64,000 nt of DNA, taken from contig CADCSX010000006.1 in the NCBI GenBank assembly GCA_902805475.1, forward strand, positions 2,666,001-2,730,000. The letters run 5' to 3'. Below the pieces are notes generated by a model. That model saw only the letters and a list, made by a program, of their open reading frames with translations, did no database searches and was not told where the DNA came from. Below, in pieces: positions 1-10,907 of this stretch. Source of the stretch: Entonaema liquescens (taxonomy: Eukaryota; Ascomycota; Sordariomycetes; Xylariales; Xylariaceae). Made by a program: the position numbers and the translations under genes. Position 1 is the stretch's first letter, and each line of letters starts with the position of its first letter.

Positions 1-1543
1 TCTGGGCCATAGGTACTACCGACCATTTTATGCCACTTCCGGCGTCTCTTCAATTCCTCCTCTTGAAATACAGCCATCTCATTAAGTAGCGTTGAAGAAT
101 CAGTTTTTACCTTCTCTGACCATTCTCTACGCCGTATAGCCTCAGTGACAAAAGATGCGTACATATAGGGGAGTTGCTGAATAAGTCGTAGATAGTCGAA
201 AGTGGTCATCTCTTCCTCCCCTTGGTTTATCGCGTGCATCTGAGTTTTAACACTATGATGTATGCTGGTTATCCCGGCAATCTTACGCATGAAGGTGAGA
301 GAATCGGCAGCAATCCCGTTCCGCGCCTGAATGGCATAACGGAGCATGTCATCCATCTCCGAAGCTCGATTTTGGATGCTCGGTAAAAGTTGTTTCGTGT
401 GATTGACAGCTGTCTTTGAAGCCTGAGGGACGTCCTTGGCTTGGTTAGTATACGATAAAGTAGTCTGGTAATCCGTGTCGACTTTTCTTGCAACAGCTTC
501 AATATCTTCTAATAATTGGATGCTGTCGCGTTTATGCCCCATCACCGAACGATCTAGCAATTTGTTGAATTCCTGTATCAACTCTTCGCAGCCTCCGAAC
601 ATCATTTCAACCGTCTTATCTAACTCGGATATCTTATTATTGAACTTCCGAAGGGACGTAGCGGCGAGTTTGCCAGCTTTCCGTGTTGGCTCGGGGTCAA
701 TAAGATCTTCTAGCGTTGCTTGACGAGGCTTTCGAATATCCTGGCCTGTCATAAAATGCACCATGGCTGGGGAAATAGTAATACTTCGGGCTAGCTCGAG
801 GTATTGCTCCCAATTAGAAACCAGGTTGGCATATTCGTCTTGAATGGGCGTTGCCCATTTCTTGAGTTCCGCGTGCTTTGGATCTACTAACTTAACACTA
901 TTATCGAGATTTGCTACAGCGGCGTCGAGACATTTTAGTATAACATCTATTTCATCGTATCGTGTCTGAGCTGCATCGGCCATGGCGGTGCAGTCCTCCA
1001 TGACCTTGATGGTCCAATCGCGACGTCTCTTGAATAAGTCTTGCCATGATTGTAGCGAGTGCGTATTCTCGATCGAATTCGGGGGAGCAGATACGGTATA
1101 TCGTTTAGGTATAGGTGATTCGGAGATAAGAGCGCTGGAAGCACCAGACGAAGAAGATTGGGTTATTCGAATATCGTAAACATAGACCTCTTTCTAATAG
1201 ACATATCAATATAAATTTTTATACGAGGGTGCAGCCTGAGGGCGCCATGGTGGACAAACTTCGGATTGTATATTCTGAATTTTGACGGTCTTGCCTTGCG
1301 ACGTAAGGGCAACAATATTCTGGATAGGTATGGAGCTTTGCCTGGCAACCCAAGCCCTGAAATCATCTAAACTAGAAGAAGAGATGATTATCGTTAGCAC
1401 AAGTATACAGACTAAAATAAAAAGCGGTAGGCCGCATACTCAGATCAGTATAAAAGACGAAATACATACGATGAGAACTGAGCGGTATCGACCTGCAGGC
1501 GTTGGCCCGTGTGGGCAATCAACACCTGCGTCTGCGTCGCCAT
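1..1543 (-). CDS. ATG11: ATG11, selective-autophagy scaffold (5' part; 3' end beyond window)
   Basis: Atg11 is the scaffold that links autophagy cargo receptors to the Atg1 kinase at the phagophore assembly site or vacuole. The start is the ATG at 1543-1541, opening with MATQTQVLIAHTGQRLQVD, which matches the family's ubiquitin-like N-terminus. Exons are 1543-1470, 1371-1260 and 1193 to beyond base 1. Exon 2 encodes SLDDFRAWVARQSSIP and the third begins KEVYVYDIRITQ, so the join reads IQSEKEVYVYD as in other Atg11 proteins. The splices use GTATGT...TAG and GTTTGT...TAG and stay in phase. The rest of the visible part is long, helical and charged, consistent with the coiled-coil body of the family. 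The C-terminal half is missing because the window ends. Family identity is confident; exact splice sites are inferred. Confidence 0.9.
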
Positions 1544-2412
1544 GATTTATACAGTCCATCCCCCGAAAGAATGAAGTAAATGACGCGACAGCAGATATTA
1601 TGTTCCAGGTGTTGAAGTGCCGTAAGATGAAAAACTCGAGCGTTGAAAAGCTACCGAGAAGAGATAATGAAGATGGCAAAATAAAGCTTTATCTTCTTGT
1701 ATCGGAGCTTAACGTCAGCTGGCAGGCAGTCAGGCGCCGCTCATACATAAGGCTTCCTTCCGATTTCTCTGTAATTCGTCACTGATGACCCATATATTCT
1801 GCTGGGGACGGACTAAACCTAGAACACCGCTTCCCAAAGTAGAAGACGGAAAACACTGGACCCTCTTGTGCTTACCTAAGGTAAAGGTAAATGGTCTGCT
1901 TCAGATCCGGTACACGAATCACATGTATCCAGGTACTACGCGAACATCTACAATGTTACCCAGGTATGCATTTGGTCTCCATAGCACAGAGTCTTGCAAG
2001 TCAAAACTAAACATTTTAACATAAGTCCGGTGGTTATATCTATACCTAAGTAATAAATATCTTAGGTATAATTATGGTTTGCGCTAAAACTGTTGTGCTA
2101 ACTATAACATAGTTAGGTAGTTTCAACAAGTTTGTTGTTTGGTGTGATGCGAGAGGAAACGGGAGCTAATCCAGAATACCAATCAAGCCACGTTCGACCT
2201 TAAAATTCAGCCACATCTATTAAACACACAGCAAGTCTGGTCTGTGTTAGTCAGGTTTCAAGGAATCTTTCTCATTACGAGAGTTGTGTTGTAGTCTTGT
2301 AAGAGAAACGACGGCAAGGCGAAAATCTCATTTATACTAATACAAAGATTGTCTCACATACTTGTGTACCAACGGACGGTCTTTATATCGTATATGCCCA
2401 TTCGCGAAAACA
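1544..2412. other. Divergent intergenic region ATG11 / CENP-H-like
   Basis: About 870 bases between two divergently transcribed genes, so both promoters should lie here. Short open frames exist on both strands, but none looks conserved or starts a gene I recognise. The middle (about 2030-2120) is AT-rich with several TACCTAAGTA/TTAGGTA-like motifs that recur throughout the window's intergenic DNA. Confidence 0.5.
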
Positions 2413-3217
2413 ATGGCAGATGAAGCAACCCACGAACCAACGCCACTCCTTCTATCGGATGATGAGAAACGTATCTTAGATTTACACGATCGTCTTCAGC
2501 AGCTTCAATTAGAGATCGCCTTACTCACTGCTCGAAAGAATTATGAACCCCGTAAGTGACTCTAAGCTATAGCTAGTGTATATGTTCACCTAACTTATTT
2601 CTAGGCGCAAACCCACCCGTAGGAGATGGGGGCGTAGAAGCAGCACAAAAAGCACTTTTAGATTCGAGATCTAAATATGCTCTTCGGAATCAAGTTGTAG
2701 ACAGCGTTGTAGCTGCCAATCCAATATTGCAAGCGGTACACAACGGCACAAAAGCATCTCCTATAGAAAGGTAGGACTTACGACATTCACCCCTATTATT
2801 ATGAGTTCTGACGGTAGTCCGTGATTCTATAGGGACTTACTACCCATTCTAGAGAAGCGCGACCAGTCATCCTCAACATTAGCACAGCAATCTTCAGAGT
2901 TGCGCTCACTACTAGACGAAATCATGGAGGTGGAGAGTCAGAGTCTACGCCTCGGTCGCGAAAACGTAGAGCTGGCATCCACCTTGCTCGAACTCGCCGA
3001 GCAGACAAATAAGAATAAGGCGGAGGCAGTCAGCATGGATCCGGAGCGAGCAGCCGAGATCTCCAACCTAGAGGGCCAGGTCAGGCTAAGTAGACAGAGA
3101 TGGCGTGTCCTGAAGGGCACTGCGAGCGCAGTAGTCGCTGGTAGTGGAGTCGACTGGGCCAGAGATGCCGAGCTGAGGGATATTGTGCTCGACCCTGAAA
3201 ATGAGGACGAGGTGTAG
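2413..3217 (+). CDS. CENP-H-like inner kinetochore protein (Fta3 type)
   Basis: Three exons, 2413-2551, 2605-2770 and 2833-3217, give a 229-residue protein with introns GTAAGT...CTAG and GTAGGA...TAG in phase. The N-terminus carries LSDDEKRILDLHDRLQQLQLE followed by a long helical region. The C-terminal 105 residues (SSELRSLLDEIMEVE, then RLSRQRWRVLKGTASAVVAGSG and WARDAELRDIVLD) look like the CENP-H C-terminal domain. In fungi this family (Fta3/Mcm16) is a subunit of the constitutive centromere-associated network bridging centromeric chromatin and the outer kinetochore. It is predicted to be nuclear. Identification rests on recognising the C-terminal signature and overall coiled-coil layout, not on an alignment. 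Confidence 0.75.
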
Positions 3218-6200
3218 ATTCAAGATTGTATGTTTTGATGAGAAGAACGCGTTCGATGATACCCATCCGAGTAATAATCTCGCTAACGACACTCCTCATG
3301 CTTTACTTTCACGTGAAAAATGCTATTCGGTCTTAGAAAGACGCGTCTGATCCCCTGAGCCGTTACAATGTCACCTCAAATACAGATAACCCTATCATCG
3401 ACCCCTTATCTAGACCCATGCTAGTCATAGAAGATTTCCAACGCGCCAGGTGCATTCGTTCCTGATAGATAGGGCTTAGCGTAATCAGTCTTGGCCGAAG
3501 CTGGCATGAATCACGTGGAATGAATCTATTTTAGGATTCCGATGTGATGTATCGAACGGTTAGCTTGTGAAGAGACCTAGGTCTCATGCATTGATTGTAT
3601 GCTACAGACGACCATTTCCCTGGCAGCGGATCAGCTAGTATGATTGCATGAAGTCTCCTATAACTATGAACATATAAAAACCAGAGATACTGCTCAATTA
3701 GACAAGCCGGAGTTTAAAATAGTATGTGGACCAGATCAGTGTATCGAACATGATATATAAACAAAATGGCGCGTATCATGAGCATGACTCCGCGTCAGGA
3801 CTATTTTAGAAAAATCAATGTAAAATCAATTACTGTATTTTACCTTCGGCGAAGGAAACTCCTGTTTTTGCCGCAAATGTTATCGATAGTGGAGAATTTT
3901 AAGAGAAAAAAAGGTCGTCATTGTGACGCTAATGAAAACACCACGATCAATATGGAAAGCGACGAGCACAGTGTATGATGCAAATGGGTCTATTCCCAAA
4001 ACATCAAAACATATTTTCTTAGTGTCACCCGCAACTCCGTGAGATGGGATGTACCCGTTTAAACATGTGGTACCTGGATGGTTCTCGATGGCTTTGACCT
4101 GGCAAGACATCCGATGCCTCAGAATCAGGAATGAGAGACAACTTTCCCAGCCTGTCGCCTGTCAAGTAAACATGCTTGAAAAATTAAGACATGGTCAATA
4201 TTTTTAGGTGCAAAAACGCAATACAATCATGCCCAACATAGCATAAGACCTAGGTACCCGTTAAATGGACCCCTAATAGGTACGCTATATGTGATGGATG
4301 TATTTACACATAGGTAAATGCCATCAATGATATGTATATCATGCAGAGATCCGGTTAACGAAATCCCCCCATGTCTAAGGCCTCACTCAATGTTTCGTAC
4401 TTTGGTTCTTGTCATCCCTCGACGTCCTCTGAGATATAAACTGACCCCTTGTAAATTGTAACAAGTTTACAGCAAGGTATTGCAAATGCTTGCTCGCAAT
4501 GCGACTCGATAATATGGTAGTACAACTCCAAATCGGTGCGACAAGCTTGCATTGCTCATATTGCTACGATATAGGGGGGAGGTCCATTCTTCGAAGGATG
4601 GGCAGGCTTGAGCAGGCTGGCTTACGGGACTCTGCGGGATGAAGTTACGCCAGTACAACAACCAGGATAGCTGCAATGCAAGTTCTTGAATACTATTGGC
4701 TGATCTAATGACTGCGCTGATATTTGCCTATGAGAACGTATTGGGTTGGAATAGCCCCTAGGTAATGATATCTATCCTTCAGGAATATCGTGCGTATGGG
4801 CGGTTTGCGCGATTCATAGCTCTAGTGGTCAGAGATGGCCTAGATAATATCCAATAATTATTGAGCGATGAATATTGTAAACAGGATAAAGCAACAAGAC
4901 ATGGGCTTTGGAAATCTAGATTCGCTTAGCACTTTGGGAATGAAACGGAGAGCATATCACTATGAGCAAGAAATGTGTCGACGATTAAGCCTTTTTTTTC
5001 TTCTTCTTATTTTCTTTACTAACAGGTTACAGTAAACGGAAACTAAAACGGAAGAAAAGAATAAAAAACTGCGCAATATTAATTACTGATCCAACTAGGA
5101 TACACGAACCCTTGTAATGTTGGTAAAGTTGCGTTGAGTGGTTGATAAAATTGTGAGGGGCCAGTTTTGTTTGGGGGTGGGATGCGTAAGAAAGGGGAGA
5201 GAAGCAGAGAATTTGGTGCAGGTATGAAGAGGGGGAGCGTCAGACTCCCAGAACAATTTCGTGTGGTGGTAATCAGCTGCATAGAACCAGGCCAGGCAAA
5301 AAGAGCATAAAAAAAGGCCATTCCATCACCAGGGAGCCCGGGCCTGATAGGTAAAACGGAATAGCATGGGTTGATGTATCCTCACGCTAAAAGGGGAGTG
5401 TAAGGTACATCTTTCCAAGTCATAGTATGAGTCTGTACGTACATGTACGTACGCGCGTGGACTCAACTCTGTACCTCTAAACGGGCTTTCCTTGAAGCAT
5501 ACCTACATTTAGGTACCTACGGTCTTCAAAATTTTTTTTTTAATGCGCTTTGCCTTAAGCCACTATAAAACCACCATTTCGCTGCTTATATGCATTTATT
5601 TCTCTTTTCTTATGAGAAAAAGCGACCAGGTACTGCGACTAAGGGTGAAGGAAAGGTAAGATGCATGTACATATGTAAAAGTAGCGGGTTAGTCGTGACG
5701 AATGATTGAAGTATCATAGCGGAAATGGAGTCCTGTGTTTATGATCGTTTTAGGAATGGAGGACTGTTAGGTAAGTGATTAGACATTAATTCTCGAAACA
5801 TTGACGAAAAAAAAGGAGGAAATCAGTGATGCCACTTCATTGAGGTACACAGTATCAGACATCAAGCTAAGACTTGGTTAGGAGCTGGTGATGCAGTACA
5901 CTGAGTTTTTCCCCTTTTCGTTTAGTGGCTAGACTTTTCTCTCTACCCAACGCCATTCCGGTGAGTATCCTTCGGAGAAACCACAACCATTTCCCGTGTT
6001 GCTTTTATGGGTAGATGGGAGGGGGAGCTTGAGAAGGACAACAGGATGTATGTACGCGGTAGAGCTATCACTAACAAGTGACCACTTTTATGTTAGGGAA
6101 TACACGGTTCTACCTTACTAAATTATACCTAAGAAATAAGAATAAGATTCATCTATAGATCGTGCACTTTGAATACGTTTAAGAAAAAAGCACTAGGACT

Positions 6201-6855
6201 AGTTGCGCTGGTTGCCGCTACGAACGATGAAAGAGTATTAAATGAGTAAAAATATATTTGGTGAAGTGTAAGTGATACAGTAATGCAGTATTAAGTAACA
6301 AAGCAACAAGGCAATATGGCAATATGGCAACAGGCCTACTTACCTATCCTTCCATAATGCTAACCGTTTTAAACATTGAAATTGAATTGAGATAATGTTT
6401 AGGTACATAGTCCTTTACAGTACAATCAGCACCGTAGCATAGAGGACCTCCTTCCTTGTATATCGTGCTTATTGCAACGTCCAAGTCGACTAACACACAG
6501 GGTACAATAAGTACCTTCCTACCCAATTTGGGTAGGCGAGGTACGAGTCGACGTAAACAGAGCCTGCACACGGAATTTCTCTGACCTGAGTGACAACCAG
6601 AAGTTACTCGCTTCGGTTTGGTTACCTCCAGTTCCCTGCTTCCCCTACCACCTGTTTAGGTACCTAGCTCGCCAGCCAAAATCACTCGGGTCACTGTGCC
6701 TACCTTACGGTCTGGTCTGTCTTGTCGCCTGCCCGCTTTTGGTGCAGACCCCTCCCTCTTCGCACCCTCCCTTAGAAATTGGGGCAGTCTCAAGTCTGGA
6801 GTCTGGCTTTGCACACAATCACCCAGGCGCAGTAAAAAGGCAGTAGGCCAACGCT

Positions 6856-6962
6856 CCCCCCATACAAATTTCCCTCTCTTCTCCCACATACAAATCTCCC
6901 ACCCAAATCGTCTCCCATACAAACGCCGCCTACACTCAACCTCAATACCTACCCATACAAAT
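6856..6962. repeat. Four dispersed copies of a CCATACAAA motif
   Basis: Within about 105 bases the motif (C)CCATACAAA, once as CCACATACAAA, occurs near 6859, 6884, 6914 and 6951, separated by pyrimidine-rich DNA. It lies about 650-750 bases upstream of the NHP6 start codon, so it could be promoter elements or a decayed minisatellite. The copies are seen directly; any regulatory role is inference. Confidence 0.5.
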
Positions 6963-7300
6963 CGTGAGTACCTCCGTTTATATGGCACTGCACAGCAAAC
7001 CTCAAGTCACCTCAACCAATTCCTTACATTGAGCGCATCTTGTTGTCTAAGCAAAGTCAATTCATCCCTAAAGTGATGCATCAAGTTTTTACATGATTTG
7101 CATCGCCATCGGATGTTTTTGAAGCTTATTCATAGCTCTTCTTGACAATTGACTTGCTGCACCAACTTCTTGCGAACCCATCATCAGATTTCCCCAGTCC
7201 ACCCTGCATTTTAGACAGGACAATTCCGCTGACTGCGGTTGCGCGCAACAGCTACATTCACCACCACATTATTGTTTAATTTCTCAACAAGTTCTCCAAG

Positions 7301-7602
7301 GTATGCATTTGGCTTCAGTTTGCTCAATTCCGAGCTTCAAGACGCGGTTTTCACGCGTTGGCGCATACAATTGCATTTGCGACAACAGCGCATCGCATTC
7401 AAGCTTGGCCGTGCATCACCACCTTAACATCTTATCCATCTGCCCCTCATTCGCATTTCGCATCTATTCGAGCTGTCGCGCGACCGCGCCACCCAGCGAG
7501 CAACTCCTTACGCACCCCGTTTACACACCACTACACATAACCTTTCCTCGATCATAAGCATACATCATCCATTTGAATATGGGAACTAACATATCATATT
7601 AG
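7301..7602 (+). other. Probable 5'-UTR intron of the NHP6 gene
   Basis: A good donor (CCAAG then GTATGCATTT at 7301) and a strong branch-acceptor pair (GGGAACTAACATATC, then ATATTAG ending at 7602) frame about 300 bases directly upstream of the NHP6 ATG at 7614. The branch and acceptor are close to consensus for filamentous fungi. The donor choice is the weaker half of the call. Confidence 0.45.
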
Positions 7603-7613
7603 AACTCTTCAAT

Positions 7614-8144
7614 ATGCCTAAGGAAACAACCAAGCGTGGCAAGGCCGGCAAGGTCGAGAAGAGAAAGGGAAAGAAGGGTAAGTTTATACACAAAGTCGCC
7701 GTTGTTTGCATATACTCGAACGGCTCGACGCATCTTAAGTCTAGCATTTATAAGTGGTCGCTAACTAATTGAATATAGACCCCAACGCACCCAAGCGTGG
7801 TCTCTCTGCCTACATGTTCTTTGCGAATGAGCAGCGAGAGAACGTTCGTGACGAGAACCCTGGCATTTCGTTCGGTAAGCTTTCACTTTAGCAGCGTACG
7901 GTATCATGCTAATTATATCATAGGCCAGGTTGGCAAGATCCTTGGTGAGCGATGGAAGGCTCTCAACGATAAGCAACGTGCTCCCTACGAAGCCAAGGCC
8001 GCCGCCGATAAGAAGCGATACGAAGACGAGAAGCAAGCCTACCAGGTAAGTTGCTTGTGATCTTGTCTCTTTAAATATACAGCGCTGAGCGTAGCTGATT
8101 AGGCCGAATCCGATTAGGCTGGCGGAGATGACGAGAGCGAATAG
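7614..8144 (+). CDS. NHP6: NHP6-type HMG-box chromatin protein
   Basis: This is a small abundant nuclear protein that bends DNA without sequence specificity and assists FACT and transcription complexes. Exons 7614-7677, 7779-7874, 7924-8045 and 8118-8144 encode 102 residues. Residues 1-21 are a basic tail (MPKETTKRGKAGKVEKRKGKK). The single HMG box follows, from DPNAPKRGLSAYMFFANEQR through VGKILGERWKAL to KKRYEDEKQAYQ. Length and domain order match fungal NHP6. The last exon is ambiguous: an acceptor ending at 8102 gives the tail AESD and an acceptor ending at 8117 gives AGGDDESE. I chose the second because it ends in the acidic type of tail usual in relatives. Confidence 0.92.
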
Positions 8145-8343
8145 TAATGTCCTCTTATCTTGCCCGCTTGTTGGTCACGAGGTTTCACGACGAAATGATT
8201 CTGGTCGTGTGGCCTAGGAAGCCTTTGACCGTGGTAAATGGTACAAGTTTCCTTTCCAGTCTAATGCGTATGGGATCGGTCGGTGTTGATGCACAGGGAA
8301 AGGGACATTGTGCTTTTGTTTTCTTTACATCATTTTCACTCTA

Positions 8344-8378
8344 ACTGGACCAGAGCTTGGGGATTACTCTGGTCCAGT
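8344..8378 (+). other. Perfect 12-bp hairpin in the NHP6 3' region
   Basis: ACTGGACCAGAG at 8344-8355 is exactly mirrored by CTCTGGTCCAGT at 8367-8378 around an 11-base loop. It lies about 200 bases after the NHP6 stop codon, so it may fall in the 3'-UTR and form a stable RNA stem. Function is unknown. Confidence 0.5.
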
Positions 8379-10907
8379 GGCGTTGTCAGCTACTTAAGCT
8401 ACCTTGCAACGAAGCACGAAGCTATCATGCCGGTGCTCTTCAACAACGCGATGTAAAAATAGTTTGCTCTTACCATTCAAAGAGAGTTGCCCGCATACTA
8501 CACTAGCATTTAGTCCTAGCTGGCCTATTTTCCTGGCTTGTGATAGAATGATCACGCATATAATAAGTACGACGCTCTCCCGCGTGGCTAGCTTCAACCT
8601 AATTCGACCCCGTGCCCGGTAAACAAATGCATGCGAGGATCTTGTCCCGGAGATCTGGATGGTCAGGGGTCTGACGGAGAAGAGGTGTGGAAGCAGACGT
8701 GGCTGAGATCCTTGCTTAACCCTGTGTTCCCTACCCTCCTTGTTTACAACAACGCAACAAACGCAAGGCTGTAGGAGTGAAGGGTTGTTGCCTAGAGGAT
8801 TACAGCCTATCCGTCATCCTTAAATACCTCTGTCTGAGCAAGCTCGAGTTAAATTTTCTGAAAGTTTGTTGCTATCTTCAACCATGTCACCATCATTACA
8901 CTAGACTCATGGTTGGCCCAGATGGCGATCGTTGATTCAATTGAACCAATCATCAAGCATCTAAAACCAAGATACAGCATCCAGTCGAGCCTTCGGCGAC
9001 CGCGGCACTACCAATATGCAGGGCAGCATACTCACCAAGATATTGTCCGTCATACAGCATACGTATCCCTACATATCGATCTAATATATTGCCTAGATCA
9101 GTCAGATCTGACACTCATACGTACTAGCTGCCCAACGCGCTCCGGGGACTGGGACTGAGAATGCATGCAAGCGCTGTTGCAAAAGCAACGCGACAAAACA
9201 TCGGGTTTATCGCACGCCATCGGACCCTCGATCGGAGCAGTGTATCAGTCCCTCGACCAGAGAGCTAAGAGATGACGCTGGTGTCCTTTCCTTATTGATC
9301 CTAGTCTATCGTGCCGCATGTTCGACGATATACAGCATTTAGTCTACCCTACGCTACCCGATAGCCCGCCGGATAGATGGTATACTACTATTCTATCACC
9401 ATCTAATACGGTTGTTTCTGCATAATATATATACTGATGTTAACTGATTGTCTAGGCGTGATTTTCGATAGTAAGGCTTTTTAGCCGCCGAACAAGCGCC
9501 AGCAAGCACATATATATCACGAACTGGAACAATTATCGCCGGCCAAAATTTGGTACACATCGGCGCCTATGAGATGTGCCGTGAAAGCCATAAATTTTTA
9601 TCTATGTTGGGTTTTCGCGCTTCATTCTCTGGTATTGATCAATTCGGGCTTGCGCCAGGTCGCAAAACAGACCTGCCCCGACAAGCATCGTCATGATCAT
9701 GGCCCCTCATCTCTCGTCCAGTACGCTCTCTTCCCTGCATATTGTCTTATGCAAGTGCTCCCTTCTCCGCGCCGTGAGCATGGTAACACTATGGCCGCTC
9801 TACGCCTGATCCGGTCTTTACAGCCAAGGTCCACCAATCCCTGGTGCATACACCTGCTTAGAGGTTCGCTGCCGGGCTTCGTGGCAGTCTCTTACTTGAG
9901 TCGAGGTAATCATGTTCGAGAAGCCACTCTCAGAGCTGCCCGCAATGGCAAACTTCCGAACATAGAGCCAAGCCAATTGGTTTGTTTTATTTTTTTATTT
10001 TTTATTTTTTCTGTTACTATACCTTTCTGATCTTGATTGCCCTCACACTCATTTATGTATGTCTGCAACCGGCTGATTCCTTCATTGGACCTAATTGACA
10101 TGACCTATTCCGATTACCACTCGGAGCAAAGAGGGTTATTAGCATTTTTTGTCCGTCAATTAATTTCATATTTATGCATCTTACACCGGCATCAGGATAG
10201 CTGAGCCACCCACGCACGTTTATCTCGGTCAATGCTATAGTAAAAATACTCAAAATCCTAAAATTCAGATCTGAGATTCTATAGTCACTAGTTTTCGTAC
10301 GATTCCAGCCGCATCATCGTATAATTGGTATTATCGTCTGCTTTCCCACCTTTGGTGTTTGTCCACTCGAACTCCACACACACACACATATACACATACG
10401 ACCTTCTTCGGATCGAGCCTTTTCTGTGTTGGGGAATGCATACCTAACACGTCACCCCACTGTCGTTGGGCTCTAGACTCACGTTATGAGATTCGCAGAA
10501 ACGGGATGTCCTTTAGCGGGCAAGATTCCCATTGCGCCTAGATCTTATTAGGTATAAGACAAGTTCTCCTTGAGTCTACCCTCGCTAGTCAATTTATTCC
10601 CAAAATTCCCCTCTCCATAACGGCCAACTACCTCTCATGTGGGGACGGTGATCTTCCGGGTGCTTATCAACAACTGAGTGAGAATCTTAGTGTACGACGC
10701 TACGCTATCACGTTAATATTGATTTCGTTCGCTTTCTGCTGCCTTCTGAGACTAACATCAGCTGCAAATACTGTCAGGCTTGGTGTGTGACCGAACCGAG
10801 TTTCGTGGTGGCTGTGGAGGAAAAGCAGGATAGGCGAACTTCTTTTTTTCCCCTGCCGTGAGATATCGATTGCTTGTTATCATGGGATCATAAGAGCTTC
10901 ATTAGCC
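8379..10907. other. Gene-free interval between NHP6 and the nine-exon gene
   Basis: About 2.5 kb without a recognised gene. The longest open frame (9569-10030, 153 codons, +) is not supported: composition is mixed, it ends in a run of F and I from a poly-T tract, and it resembles no family I know. A short CACACACACATA repeat lies near 10375. The last 200 bases should include the promoter of the downstream gene. Confidence 0.45.

Larger units (their letters stand above)
3218..7613. other. 4.4-kb gene-poor interval upstream of NHP6
   Basis: No supportable coding gene, tRNA or intact mobile element was seen. Open frames are short and low-complexity (for example 70 codons at 3766 and 80 at 5321 on the minus strand). 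Poly-T and poly-A tracts occur near 4985 and 5530. The last kilobase (about 6650-7600) is richer in C and T and probably includes the NHP6 promoter and 5' leader; it contains repeated CCATACAAA motifs at 6856-6960 and a likely leader intron. Confidence 0.5.

Noticed and set aside
6656..7076. Overlapping 110- and 126-codon frames on both strands
   Set aside because: They lie in the C/T-rich NHP6 promoter and consist of low-complexity Arg/Gly or Ser/Pro sequence.
9569..10030. 153-codon open frame between NHP6 and the nine-exon gene
   Set aside because: No recognised family or domain, ends in a poly-T-derived run of Phe and Ile, no intron or leader signals; likely chance, although REATLRAARNGKLPNIEPSQ near its end looks slightly protein-like.
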